Source of the DNA: Methylobacterium sp. R2-1
Lineage (GTDB): Bacteria; Pseudomonadota; Alphaproteobacteria; Rhizobiales; Beijerinckiaceae
DNA length: 64,000 nucleotides
Reading direction: 5' to 3'
Assembly (NCBI RefSeq): GCF_014191355.1
Contig: NZ_JACHWM010000013.1
Location: forward strand, 1-64,000
Shown here one piece after another: positions 1 through 7,722 of the stretch (position 1 is the first letter of the stretch; each line of letters starts with the position of its first letter). The translations under genes and the position numbers were made by a program. Under the pieces are notes generated by a model that was not told the origin of the DNA, did no database searches, and saw only the letters and a program-made list of their open reading frames with translations.

Positions 1-1184
1 AGCTGGCAGCGCGCGCGGCCGAGTACGCGGCCGGCCTCCCCACCCTGCGCCTGTTCGACGGAGAAGGCCGCTCGCTCCTCCGCTTCCGTGCCGTCAGCGA
101 ACGCTACCTCGCCGTGATCGGCGACTGGGTCCGCCGGGTCCTGCTGGCAAGCGCGGTGCTTCAGGTCTGCGTCGGTTCCGGGCTGCTGCTCGTGCTCCCG
201 CTGAGCTTGTGGCTCACGGCGCGGGGGGACTTGCCCGTTTCGCATCTCGTGATCTTCCTGGTCTTCGTTCCGAGCCTCGGCGGTCTGATCACCCGCCTGC
301 CGAATTTCGCCTTCCGCTTCGCGCAGCAGGGCGAGGTGCTGAGCCGGATCGATGCCCTACTCGCCGAACCGCCGCTGCCCCGAGCCGACGCCCCCGCCCG
401 TCCGGCGGACCGGACCGTGCGCTTCGAAGGAGTCGGCTTCCGCCGCGGTGAGCGAACGGTGCTGGACGGGATCGACCTCGTGCTGGAGCCCGGCACGGTC
501 ACGGCCCTCGTCGGCGCGAGCGGGGCCGGCAAGACGACGCTGGCCAACCTGCTGATGCGCTTCCACGACCCGCAGGCGGGCCGGATCACCATCGGCGGGG
601 TCGATCTGCGCGCCATGACACCGGAGACGCTCTATTCCCTGGTCGGCACCGTGCCGCAGCATCCCTGGCTGTTCACCGGCACGGTGGCCGAGAACCTGCG
701 CCTCGCCGCACCGGAGGCCGGCCCGGCGGCTCTGTCGGAGGCACTGGCACTGGCCCGCGCCGAGACCTTCGTCGCCGGCCTGCCGGGCGGCATCGACGCC
801 CCGCTCGACCACGGCGGCGCCACCCTCTCCGGCGGCGAGCGCCAGCGCCTCTGCGTCGCCCGCGCGCTCCTGCACGACGCGCCGATCCTCGTCCTCGACG
901 AGGCGACGGCTTCGGCCGATCCGATCAACGAGCGCGAGATCCAGCGCGCGCTGGGTGCCCTGGCCCGCGGCCGGACGGTGCTCGTGATCGCCCACCGCCT
1001 CGCCTCGATCGTCGATGCCGACCGGATCGTCGTGCTCGACGAGGGCCGGATCGTCGAGAGCGGCGATCATGGGGCCTTGCTGGCGAAGGGCGGCCGCTAT
1101 GCCCGCTATTGGGCGCTGCAGAACCCCGGCACGCCGAGCGGGAGCTCCGCTCAGGAGGAGAGCGCCTATGCCGCCCGTGCCTAG
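1..1184 (+). CDS. ABC half-transporter, permease fused to ATPase (5' partial)
   Basis: The reading frame is open from base 3, so the start lies upstream of the window and most of the membrane domain is missing. What remains is the end of the permease domain, with a clear hydrophobic stretch around bases 130-220, followed by a complete nucleotide-binding domain: Walker A GASGAGKTT, signature LSGGERQRL, Walker B ILVLDEAT and the H-loop motif IAHRL. This is the type-IV exporter fold shared by IrtA/IrtB, YbtP/YbtQ and lipid or peptide exporters. The next gene is a second half-transporter beginning 17 bases before this stop, so the two very probably form a heterodimer. The window is rich in iron uptake genes, so a siderophore role (IrtAB/YbtPQ-like) is attractive, but nothing in these residues proves the substrate. 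Confidence 0.9.
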   Translation, partial: LAARAAEYAAGLPTLRLFDGEGRSLLRFRAVSERYLAVIGDWVRRVLLASAVLQVCVGSGLLLVLPLSLWLTARGDLPVSHLVIFLVFVPSLGGLITRLPNFAFRFAQQGEVLSRIDALLAEPPLPRADAPARPADRTVRFEGVGFRRGERTVLDGIDLVLEPGTVTALVGASGAGKTTLANLLMRFHDPQAGRITIGGVDLRAMTPETLYSLVGTVPQHPWLFTGTVAENLRLAAPEAGPAALSEALALARAETFVAGLPGGIDAPLDHGGATLSGGERQRLCVARALLHDAPILVLDEATASADPINEREIQRALGALARGRTVLVIAHRLASIVDADRIVVLDEGRIVESGDHGALLAKGGRYARYWALQNPGTPSGSSAQEESAYAARA

Positions 1185-3018
1185 GGTGCTGTCCGAAGCG
1201 GACACCGCTTCGAGAGAGAGCGGGGCGGGAAAGGAGGCCCGGGCCGTGCCCTGGTGGCGCGACCTGACCGGCCGGATCGAGCCCCGGCTGCGCCGCCGTT
1301 ACCGCGTCGGGCTCGCTCTGCTGGCGGCGGATGCGGGGCTCGCCGCCCTGCCGCTCCTGACGGCGGCCTGGGTGATCGGTCAGCTCGCCGCCGACACCTG
1401 GACCAGCGGAAAAGCCTGGATTGCCGCCGCGATCGTGGTCGGTGCCTTCCTCGCTCGCCTCGCCGTGATGCCGGTCGGTTTCGCCCGCGGCTTCGAGGCC
1501 GGCTACGGCGCGGTCGCCGAGCTGCGGCTCGCATTGTTCGCGCATCTGCGTCGCCTCGGCCTCGGTGCCCTGTCCCGGATCGGCGCGGCGAGCCTGTCCG
1601 ATCTCGTGACCCACCGCTTCCGCTGGATCGAGGAGGAGGCGGGCTACGGTCTCGGCCGCCAGATCGGCCACGCGGCACTCGTCCTGGTCCTGATCCTGGT
1701 GCTCGCGAGCGTCCATCTCGCCTTTCTCGCCATCGTCGCCGTTCTCGCAGGCGCCGCCGCCCTCGCCTACCACCGACTGGACCGCGCCTTCGCGCGGCTT
1801 GCGCGCGACCAAGCCAGCCTCGTCGCGGAGAGCGCCGAGCGCATGGTCGAGTACCTCACAGGCCTGCCGGTGCTGCGATCGCTAGGGCAGGTCGGTGCGC
1901 GGCAGGGGGCATATCGCCGCCAAGTTGAGGCGCTGCACGCCTTCTATCGCGCAACGATCGGCACGGTCGCGCCACTGGTCAGCGCCACCCGCATTCTGCT
2001 CGATCTGGCGCTGCTCGCCCTGGTGGGGGTCGCGGTGACCCTGTTCGCGCTCGGCGCGATCGGGGCACCGGGCTTGGCCGTCGCCCTTGTTCTGGTGCTA
2101 CTCCTGCTCCCTCCCCTCGAAGCCTCCGTCGGTGAGGGGTTCATGCTGCGCCTCGTCGGCGATGCCCATGTCCGCGCCGCCGCAATTCTGGCACAGCCGC
2201 CGCTCACCGAGGGCGCCGAGACACCGCGCACGGGCGAGATCCGTTTCGAGGGGGTCCGATTCGGCTACGCCCCCGGTCGGCCCGTCCTCGACGAGTTCGA
2301 CCTCGTCCTTCCCCATGGTCACGTCACGGCGGTGATCGGCCCGAGCGGCGCCGGCAAATCGACTCTGTTGTCGCTGTTGGCCCGCTCCTTCGACGTGGAA
2401 GCGGGCTGCATCACCATCGGCGGCCAGGACATCCGTGCGGTCCCCCTCGACCGGCATCTCGCTCGGCTCGGCGTGGTGCCGCAGGACGTGTTTCTGTTCG
2501 CTGACACGCTCGCGGGCAACCTGCGCATTGCCAAGCCCGAGGCTACCGAGGCTGAGTGTCGGGCGGCGGCCGAGAGCGCCTGCTGCGCCGGTTTCGTCGC
2601 GCACCTTCCCGAAAAAGACGGGACCCGGATCGGCGAGGGGGGGCGCGACCTGTCGGGCGGCGAGCGCCAGCGGGTCGCCATCGCCCGCGCCATGCTGAAG
2701 GATGCGGAGATCGTGCTCCTCGACGAGGTGACCTCCGCCCTCGACGCGGAGAGCGAGCACGGCGTCGGCGAGGGCCTGCGGACGCTCTTCCGCGGCCGGA
2801 CCGTGGTCATGGTCGCCCATCGGCTTCAGACCGTGGCCCAGGCCGACCATATCGTGGTGATGGAAGCGGGCCGCGTCGTCGACAGCGGCCCGCCGGCGGA
2901 GCTGCAGGTGCGCTGCGCCCTCTACCGCAATCTTTGGGCCGCCTATCACGACACCGAGCGTTGGCGCCTCTCGAAAGGGATATCCGCTTCCCCGTTGAAT
3001 GCGGACAACGGACGCTAA
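1168..3018 (+). CDS. ABC half-transporter, permease fused to ATPase
   Basis: Second partner of the ABC pair, 616 residues. The start chosen is ATG 1168, preceded by AGGAGGAG at 1153-1160; it overlaps the upstream stop by 17 bases, which implies translational coupling. Residues of roughly 40-310 form a six-helix membrane domain and the C-terminal part is the ATPase: Walker A GPSGAGKST, signature LSGGERQRV, Walker B IVLLDEVTSALD, and VAHRL. Both halves carry consensus ATPase motifs, so two functional ATP sites are expected. Family members either export substrates or, in the IrtAB and YbtPQ branch, import ferric siderophores. The direction of transport cannot be read from the sequence. A longer upstream start is possible but lacks a ribosome-binding site. 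Confidence 0.9.
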   Translation: MPPVPRVLSEADTASRESGAGKEARAVPWWRDLTGRIEPRLRRRYRVGLALLAADAGLAALPLLTAAWVIGQLAADTWTSGKAWIAAAIVVGAFLARLAVMPVGFARGFEAGYGAVAELRLALFAHLRRLGLGALSRIGAASLSDLVTHRFRWIEEEAGYGLGRQIGHAALVLVLILVLASVHLAFLAIVAVLAGAAALAYHRLDRAFARLARDQASLVAESAERMVEYLTGLPVLRSLGQVGARQGAYRRQVEALHAFYRATIGTVAPLVSATRILLDLALLALVGVAVTLFALGAIGAPGLAVALVLVLLLLPPLEASVGEGFMLRLVGDAHVRAAAILAQPPLTEGAETPRTGEIRFEGVRFGYAPGRPVLDEFDLVLPHGHVTAVIGPSGAGKSTLLSLLARSFDVEAGCITIGGQDIRAVPLDRHLARLGVVPQDVFLFADTLAGNLRIAKPEATEAECRAAAESACCAGFVAHLPEKDGTRIGEGGRDLSGGERQRVAIARAMLKDAEIVLLDEVTSALDAESEHGVGEGLRTLFRGRTVVMVAHRLQTVAQADHIVVMEAGRVVDSGPPAELQVRCALYRNLWAAYHDTERWRLSKGISASPLNADNGR

Positions 3019-3119
3019 GCTGTCGTTCGCAGGCTGAACGTTTTGGAACCGGACGAAACCATCCCTCGCTGCATGGTGGTCACATCTACGACCACATCGC
3101 GGGATCAAACACCTAAAGG

Positions 3120-3634
3120 TGAGCCTCCGGGTCTTATTCGGCGACTTGTCGAGCCGCCGCCAAGGCGAAGTCCTGGGGCGTCAGCCACCCCAGAGCTGTG
3201 TGAGGACGGCTCTCGTTGTACTGCCGCCGCCACGTCTCGATCTTGCTCCTCGCGTCGGCCAAGGACAAGAACCAGTTCGCGTTTAGTCACTCGTCGCGCA
3301 GGCGGCCGTTGAACGACTCGACCAACGCGTTGTCGGTCGGTTTGCCAGGCCGCGAGAAGTCCAGCGTGACGCCGTTCTCGTAGGCCCAGCGGTGAGCGCT
3401 TTCGAGACGAACTCAGGCCCGTTATCGACCTGGATCGCGCGCGGCGCTCCGCGCAGCAGTGCCAAGCGGGCGACGGCAGCCACGACCTGCTCGCCTTTGA
3501 TGCCTTGGTCGACCTCGATCGCCAGAGCCTCGCGCGTGAAGGCGTCGACGATCGTTAGGGCTCGCAGCCGGCGGCCGTCGAACAGCGCGTCGGAGACGAA
3601 GTCCATCGACCAACGCTCGTTCGGCCAAAGCGTC
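3120..3634 (-). mobile_element. IS3-family transposase (orfB) remnant, 3' part
   Basis: On the minus strand the integrase-core of an IS3-type orfB can be followed from TLWPNERWSMDFVSD (near 3634) through DNGPEFVSKAL, then after a frameshift near 3393 through RPGKPTDNALVESFNGRLRDE, an in-frame TGA near 3288 where a Cys codon is usual, and on to WRRQYNESRPHTALGWLTPQDF ending at a stop near 3135. The first two catalytic-core blocks and the conserved Glu region are recognisable, but the N-terminal third of orfB and all of orfA are gone. It abuts an IS630 fragment without spacer at about 3633. Dead element; two independent lesions. Confidence 0.8.
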
Positions 3635-3901
3635 ACGCAGTTCGCGCAGAAAGATCGCCGGCCGCGCCTCGTAGGTCGTCAGGATCAGGTCGGCCTGCGC
3701 CTCGATCCGGTGCGAGGCGTGATCGCCACCCGACGGCTTGGGCGCGAGCTGTCCCTCCTGGCGAAACCGATCCGACCAGCGGCTGGCGCTGGACACGCTG
3801 ACCCCGAACCGGGCTGCGGCTTGATGACAGGACGCGCCCGCGGCTACCGCCGACACGACACGCTCGCGTAGATCGACAGACAAGGGTGAAGGCATCGGCA
3901 T
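3633..3901 (-). pseudogene. IS630-family transposase, N-terminal fragment
   Basis: The minus-strand frame starting at ATG 3901 encodes the helix-turn-helix head of an IS630-type transposase: LSVDLRERVVSAVAAGASCHQAAARFGVSVSSASRW, then the linker reaching LRELRDALAER. At that point sequence similarity stops and IS3 sequence begins in another frame. The DDE catalytic domain is missing, so this cannot be active. A second, separately truncated copy of the same head sits at 36185-36424, again joined to IS3 debris. Confidence 0.8.
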
Positions 3902-4219
3902 CCTCCTTCACTCCTCAACGTCCCGACTCTCCAGCCGTCCCAACCCGCTCGGGCACGGCTCTAAATCGCTTTTGCCGTGACGGCGGCAGCCAGCGCACAC
4001 GAGAAGCTGGGTAACCAGTTATCTGATCTCGTGCGCCCACGTCCCCTAATCGGAGCATGTCGTCGCAACCCGATCCAAGCTGTGAGGACACCGCGTAGCG
4101 GTGAACAGCTCAGGGCGACGTCGGGTGGCCCGCAAGTCCCGTGGCACCGGCCAACAGCTTCCGAACGCCGGAATGAAATTTTCGGCGCGCCTCGGAACTG
4201 GCTTGCGCTCGCTGCGTTA

Positions 4220-4316
4220 CGCGCGTGCGAGGCCCTGAATGGGCTCGCACCATGGGCGCCGGACACCCGGTGTCCGGCGTCCCTTGTAGTCACGTTGCTC
4301 ATTGGAGGATGTGGTT
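4220..4316 (+). promoter_or_regulatory. ROSE-like RNA thermometer in front of hsp20
   Basis: Three successive hairpins can be drawn in the leader: GTGCGAG...CTCGCAC (about 4224-4252), the near-perfect GCCGGACAC/GTGTCCGGC stem (about 4257-4279), and a short 3' hairpin in which TTGCTC (4295-4300) faces the Shine-Dalgarno GGAGG (4304-4308). The segment TTGCTCATTGGAGGAT closely matches the conserved 3' hairpin of rhizobial ROSE elements (UUGCU pairing with the ribosome-binding site). ROSE elements repress small heat-shock genes at low temperature and melt on heating. Assignment is from sequence and position only. Confidence 0.7.
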
Positions 4317-4799
4317 ATGAGGACATACGACGTTGCGCCCCTGTTCCGTTCGTCCGTTGGCTTCGACAGGCTGCTCGATCTGCTGAGCCAAGCCGAAAGG
4401 GCCGAAGCGACAGCCGCTTGGCCGCCCTACAACATCGAGAAAGTGGCTGAGGACGAGTACCGCATCACCATGGCGGTGGCCGGCTTCACGTCGGACGAGA
4501 TTGAACTCACTCAGCACGCCACCGCCCTCGTCGTCTCCGGCCAGAAGAAGAGCCAGGAGAGCGAGCGCCACTACCTGCATCGCGGCATCGCCGCCCGCAC
4601 GTTCCGCCAGACCTTTAATCTGGCCGAGCACGTGAGGGTCACGGGCGCCGCCCTGGAGAACGGACTGCTCACCGTGGATCTCAAACGCGAGGTGCCGGAG
4701 GCGCTCAAGCCCCACCGCATTGCCATCGACGGGACACAGGCCGCCCTCGGGCAGGACAACGCGCCCGCACAGGTCGAGGACCGCGTCAAAGCTGCCTGA
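4317..4799 (+). CDS. Small heat-shock protein, Hsp20 family (IbpA-like)
   Basis: ATP-independent chaperone of the alpha-crystallin family that holds unfolding proteins in the cytoplasm. 160 residues; the alpha-crystallin domain covers roughly residues 30-140, with the conserved block ENGLLTVDLKREVPE and the C-terminal RIAI (IxI anchoring motif). The start is ATG 4317, 8 bases after GGAGG; an in-frame TTG at 4302 lies within the ribosome-binding region and is not favoured. It follows a ROSE-like leader, so heat induction at the translational level is likely. A second Hsp20 of a different subgroup follows 90 bases downstream, and both head a stress-gene island. Confidence 0.95.
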   Translation: MRTYDVAPLFRSSVGFDRLLDLLSQAERAEATAAWPPYNIEKVAEDEYRITMAVAGFTSDEIELTQHATALVVSGQKKSQESERHYLHRGIAARTFRQTFNLAEHVRVTGAALENGLLTVDLKREVPEALKPHRIAIDGTQAALGQDNAPAQVEDRVKAA

Positions 4800-4889
4800 T
4801 CAGGACTAGGAGCAACACGGATCCCGCGCGGGTCCTGTGCCCGCGCTGAAGGTCACATGCCCCCAACCATGCTGATGGAGACAGAAGCT

Positions 4890-5414
4890 ATGAGTGTGAG
4901 AGATCTGATCCCTTGGGGTCGCAGCACGAGCGCGCCCGTGCCGAGCCGGATGCGGGATGAGTCCGCGAGCCCGTTCCTGATGCTCCACCGCGAAATGAAC
5001 CGTCTGTTCGATGACGTGTTCAGCGGCCTTGGCGCCGGAGCCCTCACGCCGGCTATGCGCGGCCTCGGCTGGCCGAGCGTCGAAGTGGTCGAGACCGAGC
5101 AGGGCCTACGCGTCTCGGCCGAACTGCCAGGCCTTGACGAGAAGGATGTCGAGCTCACGATTGATGATGGCGTCCTGACGCTCCGGGGCGAGAAGCGAGC
5201 GGAGAAGACGGACAAGGAGCGCGGCTACACAGAGCGCTCCTACGGCCGCTTCGAACGCAGCCTCGCCCTCCCCTTCGCCGTCGAAGAGGACAAGGCCGAA
5301 GCCTCGTTCAAGAACGGCGTGCTCAGTGTGACGCTGCCCCGCTCGGCCAAGGCACCGGAGCGCGGACGGCGCATCGCGATCAACGGCGGCACGCCGCAGA
5401 CGACGGCGCACTGA
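4890..5414 (+). CDS. Small heat-shock protein, Hsp20 family (class distinct from neighbour)
   Basis: 174-residue Hsp20 with a longer N-terminal arm (DLIPWGRST... FLMLHREMNRLFDDVFSG), a full alpha-crystallin domain from about residue 55 (WPSVEVVETEQGLRVSAELPG) to the block NGVLSVTLPR, and a terminal RRIAI IxI motif. This architecture resembles the HspC2/HspF class, unlike the IbpA-like protein just upstream. Four in-frame ATGs are available (4857, 4869, 4875, 4890); the last is preferred because GGAG at 4877-4880 sits 9 bases before it. No ROSE-like hairpin was seen directly before this gene, so it may be co-transcribed with the first. Confidence 0.93.
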   Translation: MSVRDLIPWGRSTSAPVPSRMRDESASPFLMLHREMNRLFDDVFSGLGAGALTPAMRGLGWPSVEVVETEQGLRVSAELPGLDEKDVELTIDDGVLTLRGEKRAEKTDKERGYTERSYGRFERSLALPFAVEEDKAEASFKNGVLSVTLPRSAKAPERGRRIAINGGTPQTTAH

Positions 5415-5526
5415 CGCGCACTCTACCGGTTCGGAGAGAGCCAACGACTGAACGCTGAAACGGTGGCCGGCGTGGACCAGCGGGTCACGTCGGCTGCTGA
5501 ACCTTTGCTCGATTGAGGAGGGTCCC

Positions 5527-5928
5527 ATGCAGCAGATTGAGACACCCGTCGAACGGCTCGGCCCGCTGGCCTCGGTGACGCTCCGGCCATCGGCCGAGGA
5601 CGCGTTCGAGGCCTTCGTGGCACCGGGTGACGTCTTCAGGCATCCCCGCGAGGTGCTGACCTATCCCGGCCTGACCACGGCCGAGAAGCGCGTCGTCCTT
5701 GCGTCCTGGGCGTCCGATGCCCGCGCGGTCGAATCCTGCCCGACCATGCGCTGCCTGCCAGGGTGTCGGGCCGAGCCCGTCCCATTCGATGCCGTCCTTG
5801 CCGCGCTGCAGGCGCTGGATGAAGGGCCTATCGACCGGCCGGAAGCGAGGGGAAAGCCACGCTTGCCATTCACGGTCGGAAGCCGCGGCAATCGCGAAGC
5901 AGCGTCCTGGCGGAACGGCTTCCACTAA
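5527..5928 (+). CDS. Conserved hypothetical protein of the stress island
   Basis: 133 residues, no membrane segment and no known domain that I recognise. The central stretch FVAPGDVFRHPREVLTYPGLTTAEKRVVLASWASDARAV is well ordered and clearly resembles the C-terminal half of the NDUFS4-like protein at 6316-7068 (LLAPAAIFSAPEVVLNQPQLTKEYKREILRRWAWD), suggesting a shared small helical domain. GAGGAGGGTCCC immediately before ATG 5527 supports the start. It lies between two Hsp20 genes and a membrane protein, all on one strand, and is probably part of a stress operon. Function unknown; a regulatory or chaperone-associated role would be guesswork. Confidence 0.8.
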   Translation: MQQIETPVERLGPLASVTLRPSAEDAFEAFVAPGDVFRHPREVLTYPGLTTAEKRVVLASWASDARAVESCPTMRCLPGCRAEPVPFDAVLAALQALDEGPIDRPEARGKPRLPFTVGSRGNREAASWRNGFH

Positions 5929-5944
5929 GAGGGGGAGCGATCAC

Positions 5945-6289
5945 ATGACGACCTTACACCTGAAGGATTGGCGCCACCGGTGGTCCTGGGTGCAACGCCG
6001 GTGGTTCATGGTTCCGGCGCGAGGTACGAACGCTGCGCTGCTGACGGATTGGCTGCTCACCATGAGCCTTTGCGTCGGCCTCGCGTCAATCCTGCCGGCA
6101 TCGGCCGCAGTCTGGGCGCTAGCGTCCCTGTCCTCCGTGGCAGGCTACGTCTGGCTCGCCCTTGCCATCACGCAAGCCGGTCCGCCTGCCGCAAGCCCGC
6201 ACCTCACCGCCTGGGATGCCGCCCTGCTGTCGTTTGCCGCCAGCTTCGGTGTGCAGACAGCAGCGTATCTCGGAGCGTTCAGCCCCTGA
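5945..6289 (+). CDS. Small membrane protein, unknown
   Basis: 114 residues, start ATG 5945 behind AGGGGGAG. After a basic, tryptophan-rich N-terminus (RHRWSWVQRRWF) there are about three hydrophobic segments (around residues 33-55, 57-77 and 93-110), so this should be an inner-membrane protein. It matches no family I can name with confidence. It lies 16 bases after the preceding hypothetical gene and 26 bases before the NDUFS4-like gene, consistent with one transcript. Confidence 0.75.
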   Translation: MTTLHLKDWRHRWSWVQRRWFMVPARGTNAALLTDWLLTMSLCVGLASILPASAAVWALASLSSVAGYVWLALAITQAGPPAASPHLTAWDAALLSFAASFGVQTAAYLGAFSP

Positions 6290-6315
6290 TCGGATCAAGA
6301 CATGGAGACGCAGCC

Positions 6316-7068
6316 ATGCAGGAAACCGCAGCCGGGATTGGACACAACAATCCGCCGGTCGCGTGCAACCCGGCACCCTGGCTTGCCGGCGCACACGCGA
6401 TCATACGGCGCCGCAAGCGTCCGGTCGGAACCGCAGGTCGAGCCCGCGAGAACGACTGGATCCTCAGCTTCGAGCGGCGCAAACCCCCGGAGATTGACGA
6501 GCTCATGGGCTGGACCGGGGGCGACGACACCCTGGCGAATGAGGTTCGTCTGACCTTCGCCTCGCGAGCCGAGGCCATCGCTTATGCCGAGCGCCAGGGG
6601 CTGGACTACGACGTCGAGGCCGAGCCTGAAGGCGTCCCGCAGGCCAGCTTCGTGACGCCGCGATTTTGGGCCCGGTACGGCAGGCATGCCTTCGGCAGGC
6701 CGCTGGTTACCCGCACTCGATCTCCGGTGGGCCAGAACCCCGAGGACCACACGGCACCTGGGACGAGCAGCCCAGACCTGGAGCATGCCCTCTTGGCCCC
6801 TGCCGCAATCTTTTCGGCTCCTGAGGTTGTTCTGAACCAGCCCCAGCTGACGAAGGAGTACAAGCGGGAGATCCTCCGGCGTTGGGCCTGGGACGAGTAC
6901 CTGAAAGAGGTTTCTGCCTCGGAAGGGATGGCGGGAGGCGAGCCCTCCCGGCTCGAAGAGGTCAAGAGGGCCCTTCTGACCCTGAGTGAGGTTTGGCGAC
7001 CGAGGCCGAGCGCGCCAGCGGCGGCCGTGTCGAGCACACTTGGTGAGCTCGCCGCCATCGCTGCTTGA
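6316..7068 (+). CDS. NDUFS4-like (ETC complex I subunit) domain fused to stress-island domain
   Basis: 250 residues, start ATG 6316 after GGAG at 6304-6307. Residues of about 45-105 read ENDWILSFERRKPP, LMGWTGGDDTL, VRLTFASRAEAIAYAERQGL: the signature of the ETC_C1_NDUFS4 family, the accessory 18-kDa subunit of alphaproteobacterial and mitochondrial complex I. Genuine bacterial NDUFS4 proteins are about 100 residues, so this is an extended version. The extra C-terminal region (about residues 155-240) carries the same motif as the hypothetical protein at 5527-5928. No nuo genes are nearby, and the neighbours are heat-shock and membrane-stress genes, so a paralog recruited to stress protection is more likely than the housekeeping subunit. 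That role is inferred. Confidence 0.82.
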   Translation: MQETAAGIGHNNPPVACNPAPWLAGAHAIIRRRKRPVGTAGRARENDWILSFERRKPPEIDELMGWTGGDDTLANEVRLTFASRAEAIAYAERQGLDYDVEAEPEGVPQASFVTPRFWARYGRHAFGRPLVTRTRSPVGQNPEDHTAPGTSSPDLEHALLAPAAIFSAPEVVLNQPQLTKEYKREILRRWAWDEYLKEVSASEGMAGGEPSRLEEVKRALLTLSEVWRPRPSAPAAAVSSTLGELAAIAA

Positions 7069-7210
7069 GCATGCTTGGTCATGGACGGCCATCTCGGTTG
7101 CCGGAGCCATCAGGAGCGACAGAGAAAATCATGGCCGGTTGTTCACTGAACCATCCGAACTGCCGCTCCTGAGCGGACAACATCAGCGATCTGCAAGCAT
7201 GAGGCGGATC

Positions 7211-7615
7211 ATGGTCACGAACTGGAGAGAATACATCGAATCCTACACGTCGTGCATCATTGCACTTGCCGTGTTCCTGTTCGCAGCGCCCTGGGTCTGG
7301 GGCTACTCGGACGTGCCAAGAGCGTCATGGAGCGCCTGGATCAGCGCCATGGTCGTGGCAGGCTTGGCCGTCGTCGCCTGGGCTTGGCCGCCGCTACGTG
7401 CGGAGCGTGCCAACCTCTTCGGCGGTCTCTGGTTGATCCTCGCCCCTTGGGCTCTGCACTTCACCGAAAGCTCCAGCGCATTCTGGACACATGTCTGCGT
7501 GGGTGCTGGTGTCATGGCGTTTGCAGCAGCGGAAGCATGGCTCCTGCACCGCGCCGGCCCGACGGCAATTCAGCCGCGTCACCCTTGTGATTTGAGCGGC
7601 TCATATCGCTCATAG
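7211..7615 (+). CDS. SPW-repeat integral membrane protein
   Basis: 134 residues with about four hydrophobic helices. The stretch LFAAPWVWGYSDVPRASWSAWISAMVVAGLA and the second LILAPWALHFTESSSAFWTHVCVGAGVMAFAAAE match the SPW-repeat family (two copies of an [A/S]PW helix pair). Start ATG 7211 is taken because GAGGCGG precedes it; ATG 7199 is also in frame but has no ribosome-binding site. Function of the family is unknown. It resembles HdeD-type membrane proteins in size and topology and, like them, sits in a stress-gene cluster. Confidence 0.82.
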   Translation: MVTNWREYIESYTSCIIALAVFLFAAPWVWGYSDVPRASWSAWISAMVVAGLAVVAWAWPPLRAERANLFGGLWLILAPWALHFTESSSAFWTHVCVGAGVMAFAAAEAWLLHRAGPTAIQPRHPCDLSGSYRS

Positions 7616-7722
7616 AGATGGGATCGATGCTGTTCCGAGCCCGCAGTGTCAGGAGCCAAGTGCGAGCGGGGTCTTCAGGCGCCGGTGACGACTAGAGAGG
7701 CCACGGGACATACAGTGCTACC

